41,535 nt of DNA from Fomitopsis serialis (taxonomy: Eukaryota > Basidiomycota > Agaricomycetes > Polyporales > Fomitopsidaceae): contig NW_025955309.1 of the NCBI RefSeq assembly GCF_022376445.1, positions 1-41,535 on the forward strand, read 5' to 3'. Shown piece by piece: positions 32,486 to 41,535 of this stretch; the first letter of the stretch is position 1, and every line of letters begins with the position of its first letter. Both the position numbers and the translations under genes were made by a program. The notes under the pieces are model-generated. The model saw nothing but the letters and a program-made list of their open reading frames with translations. It searched no databases and was not told the origin of the DNA.

Positions 32486-34161
32486 ATGGAGTCCATCCCT
32501 ATGGCGAGGATGCGCTCGCCGAACAGTGCATCCCGTTCTGCTTATGCGCCCCTTCCTACTCCTCGTGCTGCCGAAGAACTTCCTCCAGCGAACTCCCTTG
32601 AAAGCATGGACGACGCACACGTACAAGAGATTCACCCGGAGTGGAAGCGCAACCTGTACATGCTCGTCGAGCGGCCAACTTCCTCGTATCCCGCCTTCAT
32701 CATCCACGTCGTCACTACGTCCCTCATCGTCATATCCGCTCTTGTGACCGTCCTCGAGACCATCCCGTCCTTCCACTCAATCTCACCCCAAATTTGGTTC
32801 GGCTTCGAGACGACGGTGGTTGTGCTGTTCACGGCGGAGTACGTTGCGAGATGTCTGGCGCACTCAGCGAACGTATGGACGTTTCTGAGATGGTTTGGCT
32901 GTATGTGAGTCGTTGCTTCGTGCGCAAGACACCTGACCGGACCTCCGTACTCTCTTCAGCATTCTTCGGAATCATAGACTTGCTGGGTATCCTGCCGTAC
33001 TACCTAGAGATAATGCTCCACCAGGACACCGTACGTCGACTCACCCCGTCTGTGCTCCTCTCACAAATGGCTGGCAGTCAACCTTTTTCAGGTTCACTAT
33101 TTTGCGGACGTTCCGCTTGTTACGCGTATTCAGGCCATTCCGCCATAATAATACGATCCTACTGTGCGTAACGGAAGCACCAACAACGTATTGTCTGCTC
33201 ACTTCTGAGCTAGGACGATCGAGGTTATGTATCTGTCGTTCCGCCGCTCGCAGCATGCCTTGTTAGCCCTTGCATTCTTCGTAGTCATGGTCTTAGTCGT
33301 GTTCAGCACCCTGCTGTAGGTCCTACCATGCGGATACTTGCGAAGTTACTGACGCTCGGTACAGGTATTTCGCTGAACGTGGAACATGGGACGAGGTCTT
33401 GGGCACGTTCATCAACTCTGACGGTGACCCTAGCCAATTCGCGGTGCGTGCGGGTTTGCTGGCAGTCCAGCCTGTTGATCTCATTCCGTGCCTCAGTCTA
33501 TCCCAGCTGCTGCATGGTGCGACACGTTTATTATCGTACAGATACAGCCTGTCTAACATCGCTTGTACCACAGGTTTGTGTTAGTCAGTAAGTGTTACAT
33601 GCGCGTCCGCATCTTCTCGACTCACCATGTCCAGCAATCACAACCGTTGGCTACGGCGAGATCACTCCTCGTTCCTTCCTCGGACGGCTGATCACCCTCC
33701 CCCTGCTTGTCTTCGGCTTGCTGCTCATCGCGCTCCCGACCTTCGTGCTCGGACGCGAATTCAGCTTAGTCTGGGAAATGATGAACGAAGACCAGGTGAG
33801 CCTCTTCATTCATCTCTCACCGAACGGTCTTCGCTCACTTTATCTCCAGCAAATCTCCCGCGAAGAAGTATTCAATGCACACGCCCTCGACCCGCTTGCC
33901 TCCCCCACGCTCATGCGGCGGCGTTCTGCGTCCTCGTCCGTGCAGCCTTGGCGCCACACGCATGACGAGCCACAAGCGAGCGGCAGCTCCCCGCGAGAGA
34001 ACAAGGAGCTCCGCGGGCAGATAGCGGAGCTGAAGGCGGCCGTGGAGATGCAGGGCGCACTGTTGCGCCGGCTCGTCGACGCCATGGAGGGAGATGCGCA
34101 GGGGCACGGGCAGAGGCGAGGGAAGCAGCGTTTTAGAGGGCCCGGTAACGATGTACCGTAG
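32486..34161 (+). CDS. Voltage-gated potassium channel (six transmembrane segments)
   Basis: Exons 32486-32900, 32960-33030, 33078-33163, 33214-33315, 33365-33443, 33497-33516, 33574-33587, 33635-33795 and 33850-34161 give 419 residues, all in phase. S1 is near residues 68-91, S2 near 104-123 and S3 near 140-155. S4, ILRTFRLLRVFRPFR, carries five arginines at every third position (172, 175, 178, 181, 184), the classical voltage sensor. S5 is ALLALAFFVVMVLVVFSTLL, the pore helix SIPAAAWFVLVTI, the selectivity filter TVGYG at 266-270, and S6 LPLLVFGLLLIALPTFVL. A cytoplasmic tail ends with a short coiled coil (NKELRGQIAELKAAVEMQ). No N-terminal T1 domain is seen. It should assemble as a plasma-membrane tetramer passing K+ on depolarisation. 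Animal Kv-type channels are known in fungi but are rare outside some lineages. Confidence 0.93.
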
Positions 34162-34327
34162 AGCGTAATCTCGACCCACGCAATGTCCTCCACGCAGTGC
34201 TAGCATAGAGGATGTGTAGCATCCTGTTGTAATTAATTACTTAGAAGAGTCATCAGGGAGAAGAGCAATGGGTTGATACGTTGAAGCTGAAGCCTAAGGC
34301 GGCCACAAAAACTAACGAAAGCGGGGA

Positions 34328-34398
34328 TGCATTAAGGGGGAATCGAACCCCCGGCGGGTCGATGGCAACGACCCAGGTTACCACTACCCCATTAATGC
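34328..34398 (-). tRNA. tRNA-Gly(GCC), minus-strand copy
   Basis: Identical over all 71 nt to the plus-strand gene at 32095-32165, in the opposite direction. Flanking sequences do not match beyond the gene. On its own strand a TTTTT run about 16-20 nt downstream (near 34308) fits an RNA polymerase III terminator. Confidence 0.96.
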
Positions 34399-34776
34399 CC
34401 ATTTATGGCCAGACCCTCGCACTTACATTTATGTGTTGTACTGAGTCACAGGCTCTGAGTCTGCCTCATCGGAGAGGCTTCCTCTTTCTATCACCTAGGC
34501 TGATGCTGAGTCGATTTCGTCGCGTTCAGGAGAGCCCTGCCTTGGCATTAGGTCAAAGCTACAGCTGTTCACTGGCTGGCCGGCTGCTCTACCCATGAAT
34601 GCTCCATATGGAATGGCACTGAACTGTCTACAAGGTCTATAGGCACGTTCTTTCTATAATCGCCTTATACTCTACGTATTCAATTGCAACCGGCACTTTG
34701 CTTTGCTTCGAGTGAATGGCGTCTATCTGATTGTTTGTGGCAGGCCCAAGCAGATCGGCGGCACTGGCTTCGACCG
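34399..34776. other. Intergenic interval upstream of Dicer
   Basis: No coding sequence is recognised. It lies between the minus-strand tRNA-Gly and the Dicer promoter signals. Confidence 0.4.
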
Positions 34777-34838
34777 TATAAAAAGCGGACACCGCCGTGA
34801 CGCCGCAGTCCTCCTTCCTCCTTCCTCCTTCCTCCTTC
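34777..34838 (+). promoter_or_regulatory. Dicer promoter: TATA box and pyrimidine-rich (CTCCTTC)4 repeat
   Basis: TATAAAAA at 34777-34784 is followed 26 bases later by four exact copies of CTCCTTC (34811-34838). A TATA box followed by a C/T-rich run just before the transcription start is a standard fungal arrangement. The start is therefore expected at about 34810-34860, which leaves room for the spliced leader described next. Confidence 0.55.
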
Positions 34839-34900
34839 AGCCTCAGCCTCCTTCGAAAGGCGAGACTGTTATTCGCTTCTCCACATCGCCGTCTGTTCAG

Positions 34901-35071
34901 GTGAGTAAGGCGCACCGTAGAACCTGTATCTACGAGCATTCGCCTCGGGACCGAGCGGGCGATCGAGATCGCACTACTGCCGTTTCGATCTCGATCCTTG
35001 GTCGCCCACTGTCCTCTGTGGATGTTGTCAGCATCAGTCCTCTATTGAAACATGCTTAGCCTTTTGCTTAG
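34901..35071 (+). other. Probable intron in the Dicer 5' untranslated region
   Basis: Donor GTTCAG|GTGAGT at 34901 and acceptor TTTTGCTTAG ending at 35071 flank a 171-nt segment that contains ATG triplets. Its removal leaves a short leader with no ATG before the start codon at 35086. Confidence 0.5.
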
Positions 35072-35085
35072 GACACGCGTCGCCA

Positions 35086-38000
35086 ATGAGCGAAATGGGC
35101 GATACTACACCTCCGGAAGTCGCCAATGCCGCGGCGACTGTATTCCACACGCGCAGCTACCAACAGGAACTCCTTGAAGAGAGCTTGCGGTCCAACCTCA
35201 TCATTGCGCTTGATACGGGATCCGGCAAGACGCATATCGCCGTGCTGCGCATGAAGCATGAAGCGGAGCGGGAACCGCGAAAGGTGAGTTATTCCCTCGT
35301 CTGCATTCTCGTTGACATCGATTGTTCCAGGTATCGTGGTTCTTCGCACCTACAGTGGCGCTTGTCGAGCAGCAATGCGATGTCATCCGCAAAGCCATCC
35401 CAGTACCTGTATGCATGATCTCGGGCGCATCGGAGCCCAACCAGTGGAAAGACCGAGATCTATGGCGACGTGTTCTAGAATCTCATAGGATCATCGTCTC
35501 TACGCCACAGGTCCTGCTAGATGCACTTCTGCATGTAAGTCTACGTCTGACTTCACGATCAAAAGTTCTGATCGGAAGCTTATATGCGCAGGGTTACGTT
35601 GATCTGGGTATGGACATAGGTCTTCTTGTCTATGACGAAGCCCACCATGCGATCGCTAAGCATCCGTATAACATGATCATGCAACAATTCTACTTCAACT
35701 TGAACAAGCGCACTCGGAACTCCGGATCGTATGACCGGGCTCGTCCCATGGTGCTCGGCCTGACAGCTAGTCCGATTTATGGCGGTAACCCAGATGCCGC
35801 ATTCGAGTAAGCTCTGACACCTATCGCTGGAAATATCCTGAATGATAACACTTTCTTTGCAGTAAACTCGAACACAATCTCGATAGCATCATCCGCTCGT
35901 CGCGCATGCACCGAGAGGAGCTCGCTCAATATGTTCATAGGCCGGTTTTCAAGCACGTCCTTCATAGCTCTCCATCATACGATTGGGAGACACTACCATC
36001 TTACAACACGTTCTCGCTCAAAACAGTGGTCGACTCGCTCAATATCGAGCACGATCCGTACGTGCAATCCATGCGTGGTCAACTGGCACGAGCGCATTCA
36101 GCGGAAGAACGGCACCGCATCGACCAGAAGCTGTCGAAGGTCATTCACAAGGCGGACACCTTCACGCATCGGGGTCTCAGGGACTTCTTGAGGGCCGCCG
36201 AAGAGATATGCATGGAACTTGGAGAGTGGGCGGCAGACTGGTACATCGTCAAGGTCATCGAGCAGGCCCGCCGCGCGGCGAACCCATACAACAATATCAT
36301 GACTAGCTGGCAAGCGAACGAGAAGCGTTACCTGCTCGACAATCTCGACAAGGTGAACGTCGTCCCTGTCTCGACGGACCCCGACGAGATCCGGCATATG
36401 CTCACGCCAAAGGTCCAAGCGCTGGTCTCGTGCTTGGTCACTGAAGAGGAAGACTTTCGGCTGGCAGACGAGACGTACAGCGGCCTCATCTTCGTCACTC
36501 GGCGGGACACGGTGATTGCCCTAGCGGAAGTGCTGTCCCGACTCCCAGAGACTGCGCAGCTCTTCCGCATCGGCTGTCTCCTAGGAAGCTCGTCGAGTTT
36601 CAAGCGCCACTCCTTCCTTGACATCACCCGCGAGATCGTGAAGGAGTCGCAAGTGAACACGCTGGCAGAGTTCCGCGGCGGCGACAAAAACCTGATCGTC
36701 TCCACCTCCGTCGCTGAGGAGGGCATCGACATCCAGGCATGTGGTAGCGTCATTCGCTTTGATGCTCCTCCGAACGTTGTCTCTTGGGCGCAAAGTCGAG
36801 GAAGAGCCCGGCAGCAAAGGAGTAGCTTCATCATGATGTTGGAGCAAGACTCACAGCACGAGCAAGACATCCAGAAGTGGATCGGCATCGAACAACAGAT
36901 GATGGATCTCTATACAGACCCGAACAGGGTGGCCCCGGAAACCTTTGAGGAAGACGACGATCACGACGAGCGTACGTACCTTGTTGAATCTACTGGGTAT
37001 GTTTCCGTCACGATATATGCTGTTTGCTCGCTGAGTACTGGGCTTACAGCGCTGTCCTTACGCTTGACTCTGTGACAAGTCACCTCAACCACTTCTGTTC
37101 TGTTTTGCCCAACGCGTCGTATGGCGGACAGCACGCGCTATATGACCTCGATCCACCCGACTACCCCGAAGACTGGCACTCGCAGCAGGACTGTCTCAAA
37201 GACATGCCGCCATATCAGGGGCCATGGGGAGCTACGGTCACACTTCCACGATGCCTTCCCTCACAGTAAGTTCACTAATGGCTCATACTACCAATAATCG
37301 GCGCTGAACGGTCGATCTCCTCAGTCTCAGGAAATTCGCTACACCGCGAGAACACAAGACGAAGAGGTCGGCACAGAAGCATGCGGCTTTCAACGCCTAC
37401 GTTGCGCTGCACGAGGCCAAGCTCCTCAACGACCATCTCCTGCCTTTGATGAGCGCGATCGAGCCCGACAAAGGAGAAGAGGTCAAGAAGTTGCTAGCCG
37501 ATATCGAGAAGCGCGCTGGCACAGAAAAAGTATCCATCCAGACGGATCCTTGGGCACCGAAGGCAGACGAGGATACGTGGTGGAAGGCCGAAATGGTCAT
37601 TGACGGCCTACCGGCTCTGACCATGTTGACACCGAACCCGCTGCCTGCGTTCGCTGAGGAGGAGATGCCGACGATATACATCCCAGGCAGGGGTGCCACT
37701 CACGTCTTGGTGCGTCCGATGGGCAAGGTAGGCCAGGACGAGGCCTACCTTGAGCGTGCTCGCACGTATAGCCATCGGATGTTCTCGACTCTGTATTTTG
37801 CGCGTATGAAACCGGACGATCGCGCTTTCGCCTACTTGTTCTTGCCGGCAGAGGAGGGCCCAGATGAGCATTCCTGGGAGGACCGGCGAAAGTGGATGCA
37901 AGAGCGGATCGATCGTGGTACCGACGTTCGTCTGGAGACAAACACGAGGGCAAACGCGGATATGCTGCGCCAGCAGTACGGCCTGCCCACAGATCTGGCA

Positions 38001-39926
38001 CTCATTCGGCCGAACGAGAAGTTCGGCAAGCCCTTCCAATTTGTGCGTTGGTTCAACGGTCCGTTGAGTACTGAAGACGAGGACAAGCTGCGGGAGAGAT
38101 ACGATGGCTTCCCCGACGCGACTACCACGTATCCCTTGCTTCAGGTCAAGGAGTTCCCTCAGCGAGCGAACTTCCTTGCGCCGTTAGCTTCGGATACAGC
38201 TGGACTAGGCCGCGACGAGGCAGTCTACCTTCTGCCGAAGTATACAACCGTCGAGCTCGTATCGAAGGAAGATCTACAGTACGCTATGTATCTTCCTTCG
38301 ATCCTCAGGTGGATGTCGAATGCCCTCACCGTCGTATCTCTTCGCAACGAGCTGTTACCAGCGGACTCCGTTGCCAAAGTCGCATTCGATCTCCTCCGCA
38401 TCGCTACCACAGCTCCCGTTGCTCAAGAGATGATGGTCAACGACCAGCCACTCAACTATCAACGACTTGAGACGCTCGGGGATTGTGTCTTGAAATGCTT
38501 GACAAGCACCCAGCTTTTTGCCGACCATCCGTTTTGGCACGAGGGTTACCTCGCCAGGCGGAAGGATCACGCCGTCTCCAATGTGCAGCTAGCCAAAGCT
38601 GCTATTGAGAAGGGCCTATACAAGTGGATCATTCGAGACCGATTCGTACCGAGAAAGTGGAAGCCACGCTACCTCTCGGATTCTGTCGTCAACGAGCCCG
38701 AGCCCGAGCCCGAGTCCAAGCCTGAACCGAAGCCCGCCGAAGAGGAGACGAAAGACGAAGGTAATAAGAAGAAAAGGAAGAAAAAGCAGACCCAGGAGCT
38801 GTCGACCAAGGTCCTCGCGGATGTTGTAGAGTCGCTGCTCGGCGCCGCGTACGAGCACGGAGGTTTCGATCTTGCAGTGGAATGCGCAGCGCTGTTCGGC
38901 CTGGGGTTGTCCTGGAAGAAGCTCACGACCCACATCGACGAAGTATTGGCAAGGCATGAGGAACTCGATGTACCTCCTCCCCAGCTCACTCTCGTCGAAC
39001 GCATGATCGGTTACAACTTCACGCGTAAAGCCTTGCTCATACAGGCCCTGACCCACGCCAGCTACACCGGCGACTTGGCCACCATGTCCTACGAACGGCT
39101 GGAGTTCCTAGGAGATTGCGCATTGGACATGATCGTCACCGACATGCTCTATCATGCCGAGGGATGGAATTACAAGCCCGGCCATATGCATCTGCGAAAA
39201 GAGGGCCTTGTCAACTCGCACTTCCTAGCATACTTCTGTCTCAAGACGTTTACCACTTGCGAGTCGCCGAACCCCTCGTGGTCACCGACGAGCGGCGTAA
39301 CCGTTGGCACCGAGGAGCAGAAGATCTACCTCTGGCAGTGTCTGCTGCACTCCAGCCACCGTGTCCTGGAGGACCAGAACGTCACCTCCACGCGCTTCGA
39401 GAAGATTGGCCCCGAGATCGAGAAGGCTCTCAAGCAGAAGACCATCTACCCTTGGGCAGCGCTGACCAGCTTGCAGGCCCCCAAGTTCCTCAGCGACATG
39501 GTTGAGAGCTTGCTCGGCGCCGTGTTCCTAGACTCCGAGGGTGACTTCACGGCTGTGTGCGACGTGCTGCGCACCCTCGGCATCATGGACGTCCTCGAGC
39601 GCATCATCACGCGCAATGAGATGGACGTGCTGCACCCCATCTCGCGCTTGTCGATTTGGGCCGCCCAGCAAGACCCGCAGCAGAAGGTCAAGCTCGCTGT
39701 GGAGAAGACGAAGGGGAACGTCAGTTGCGCTGTAATTTTGGACGGAGAGGAGCTCTTGAAGGTGACGGAGGTGTATCGCAGCAGGGCGAGTCAGGAGGAG
39801 GTCCGCTTTGCTGCTGCCGAACAGGCGATCAAGAAGTTGCGAGTATTGGAGGAAGAGGAAGAGGAGGACGCCATAGACGAGGAAGATAACACCTGGGGTG
39901 ATGAGGTGCCCGAGTATGAATGGTGA
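35086..39926 (+). CDS. Dicer-like ribonuclease III (helicase, dimerisation domain, two RNase III domains, dsRBD)
   Basis: Exons 35086-35283, 35331-35534, 35592-35806, 35863-36996, 37050-37265 and 37325-39926 give 1522 residues in phase. It cuts double-stranded RNA into small interfering RNAs. Domains in order: DExD/H helicase with Walker A DTGSGKT (43-49) and DEAH (149-152); C-terminal helicase motifs TSVAEEGIDIQACG and QSRGRARQ; Dicer dimerisation domain (HLNHFCSVLPN onward); RNase IIIa with ETLGDCVLK (E about 1038) and DVVES (1155-1159); RNase IIIb with EFLGDCALD (E1249, D1253) and DMVES (D1380, E1383); C-terminal dsRNA-binding domain (KVKLAVEKTKGN to EEVRFAAAEQAIKKL, about 1430-1490); acidic end. 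Both catalytic centres keep all acidic residues. No PAZ domain is obvious, as in many fungal Dicers. It is convergent with the Urc1-like gene. Confidence 0.96.
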
Positions 39927-40122
39927 GCATCGAGGAGATGATATCACATATACGGCTATGTTGCTATGATATATGGACGCTATCCATCGCACACCTTCAA
40001 TCGCATTTAGCCTGTGGTTAGATATCGCAGATACTGTATCATTACAACGTTACAATAAGCAAGACGTCGCACCCAGCTGCAGATGGTGGCCGAGCTACAC
40101 CATGAATTTCTAAAGCCCGATC

Positions 40123-41535
40123 TCAATGCTCCGTCTCCTCCCACGTGCGCCCGACAGTCTTGATGAGGTCGGCCTCGGTGACAACTTTCGCGTTGCTGAA
40201 GTATCCAGCCGCAATCTTTGCGTCGATCTCCACACGAGAGTCGGGTGGCAGAAGATGCTCTGCGGGAGAATGAGTTCCGAAGGTGAAGCATGGGCGTGGC
40301 ACGTACCAGGAATGTCATAGCGTTTGATAATCGGGATACCGGACTGTACAATCGCGTCATATTTCCTGTAGTGATGCATGATTCAGCCTCTGCTCTTTCC
40401 CTAACGCGAAGGAGGCGTACATGTCACTCATAGAAACCATGTTGTCGATCTTCTTGATACCGAACCAGTGCAGGACGTCCGGCATGAGCGCCTGGAAGCG
40501 CATGTCCTTGACACCTGCGATGAGCTCCGTCGCCTTGAAGTACTTGTCTGCAGAGTCAACACCCCGCTTGCGTAGGTTGTAGACCAAGTACCTGTCCGCC
40601 GATCAGCAGTGACTTCGCAGGGCATGAAGAGGAACGTACTTGGTAACTTCGCCTAGCGCACGACCCTCCTTGCGGAAGTAGACCACGAGGCCGACGCCTC
40701 CGCGCTGGGCACAGCGGACACACTCCTCGATGGCGTAAATCAGGTATGGCTTGCATGTACAGATGTCAGATCCGAACACATCGGAACCATTGCCTGTGAA
40801 CGCCATGTAAGATGGGGTTATGCTTTAAGAAGTGGGGAACATACATTCGTCATGTACACGCAATGTCAGCTCCTTTGTCTCGTCGTGGAGATATGCAGGA
40901 TTGCCGACTAAGGGACGTTGTTGGTAGTTGACTCGCGGTGAATGAACGCTACTCACAAATGTACGCAGTGAGGTTACCGATTGGAGGAAGGAAGACCTTG
41001 ATGTCTGGTCGAGTGATGAGTTCGGGATACATGCCTCCGGTGTCCTCGAACAGTGCTCGTCGGAGCAGGCTCTCGGAGCTATCCACGACGTCAACATACG
41101 ATCTGCTTCTGCAAGCCTCACAAACTCACATGCCGAACCGCTCTGCAACACCCGGGAGGTACCACACAGGCTCAACAGCAGCCTTGTTGATAGCAATCTC
41201 CACACCAGAGTCCGCCGTGCTCTCCGTCCCATCCGCATTCCTCAACGGCAAGCTCTTGATCAGAATCTTCCCATCCACCACCAAGTCCCCCTTCCTCGTC
41301 GTCTCGTCAATCTCGCTCAGCTTCAAATGCCCCCGAGTGACCGCGATGCTCGGGCGCACATCCAAGCCGAGCTCCTCCAGCTCGCGCCGGAACACCTGCG
41401 GGACGACGTGGCCCCACGGGTCGAACGAGACGATCTTCGTCGGGTCCGACCATCCGGCTGCGGCGTGATCGAGAAGCTCGGCTCGGTCTTTGAGTAATCG
41501 GGCTTGTGCGAGGGCATGAGCGTGCCATCGCAATC
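40123..41535 (-). CDS. Urc1-type GTP cyclohydrolase II homologue, 5' end outside window
   Basis: Exons complement: >41535..41130, 41078-40957, 40907-40845, 40793-40640, 40591-40421, 40365-40307 and 40259-40123. Phases agree throughout, giving about 370 residues of the C-terminal part. Seen: FDPWGHVVPQVFR, RPSIAVTRGHLKL, EPVWYLPGVAERFG, TGGMYPEL, RPDIKVFLPPIG, then the GTP cyclohydrolase II core HDECNGSDVFGSDICTC with the zinc-binding Cys residues, YFRKEGRALGEVTKYLVYN, and the end FGIKKIDNMVSMSDMKYDAI. This fusion of an N-terminal extension with a RibA-like core is the Urc1 family of the fungal uracil catabolic (URC) pathway, so its role is probably pyrimidine nitrogen use rather than riboflavin synthesis. 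The intron after GVAERFG uses acceptor GTGGATAG (41079-41081), because an earlier AG would give an intron of under 30 nt. The 5' part runs off the window. Confidence 0.9.

Noticed and set aside
34811..34838. (CTCCTTC)4 as a telomeric or CRISPR-like array
   Set aside because: Too short, with no spacers. It fits a promoter pyrimidine tract downstream of a TATA box.
1..41535. CRISPR arrays, LTR retrotransposons and biosynthetic clusters
   Set aside because: No spaced direct repeats, no paired long direct terminal repeats or reverse-transcriptase motifs, and no clustered biosynthetic enzymes were seen.

Overview
This window is nuclear DNA from a filamentous basidiomycete, most likely an Agaricomycete. 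The evidence is genes broken by many introns of about 47-65 nt with GTRNGT donors and CTNAC-type branch sites, an intron-containing tRNA-Lys, fungal families (Urc1, bidentate Dicer, F-box/LRR, fungal aminoglycoside-phosphotransferase-like kinase), and a Mutator-like element whose transposase tail is of a type common in mushroom genomes. All gene models were spliced by hand; most keep a consistent reading phase across every junction. Family names come from motif recognition, not searches.

Layout, left half. The 3' end of a nuclear-basket nucleoporin (Mlp1/TPR-like, +) is at 43-1934. A gene-free block follows, then an APH-like kinase (-, 3963-5053). Next is a tandem pair of DUF6914-like genes (+): 5912-6565 is dead and 7062-7745 is intact. 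A 14-exon serine/threonine kinase with a disordered tail of about 900 residues covers 8126-12857 (-). The stretch 12.9-18.9 kb is gene-poor and holds one small C2H2 protein (-) and some weak exon candidates. It ends at tRNA-Lys(UUU) (18892-18991, -).

Middle. A probable mitochondrial single-pass protein (+, 19199-20143), a polytopic membrane protein resembling amino acid transporters (+, 20492-22537), a homeodomain-like protein (+, 22910-24535), an F-box-like protein (-, 24789-26124) with a probable relic beside it, and phosphopantothenoylcysteine decarboxylase of coenzyme A synthesis (+, 27574-28428).

Right half. A SAC3/GANP-like gene (-, 28511-31663) is interrupted after codon 11 by a complete 1.8-kb Mutator-like element (29827-31630) with 105-bp inverted ends and a perfect 9-bp target duplication. 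A 217-bp MITE with near-perfect hairpin ends lies 23 bp from a tRNA-Gly. An identical tRNA-Gly lies in the opposite orientation 2.2 kb away, and a voltage-gated K+ channel gene with 20-nt and 14-nt microexons in its pore lies between them. A full-length Dicer (+, 35086-39926) follows, convergent with a partial Urc1-type GTP cyclohydrolase II (-, 40123 to the window end).

The genes do not form one pathway. The region reads as housekeeping and signalling genes separated by decaying or transposon-visited intervals, with an RNA-silencing nuclease next to recent mobile-element activity.
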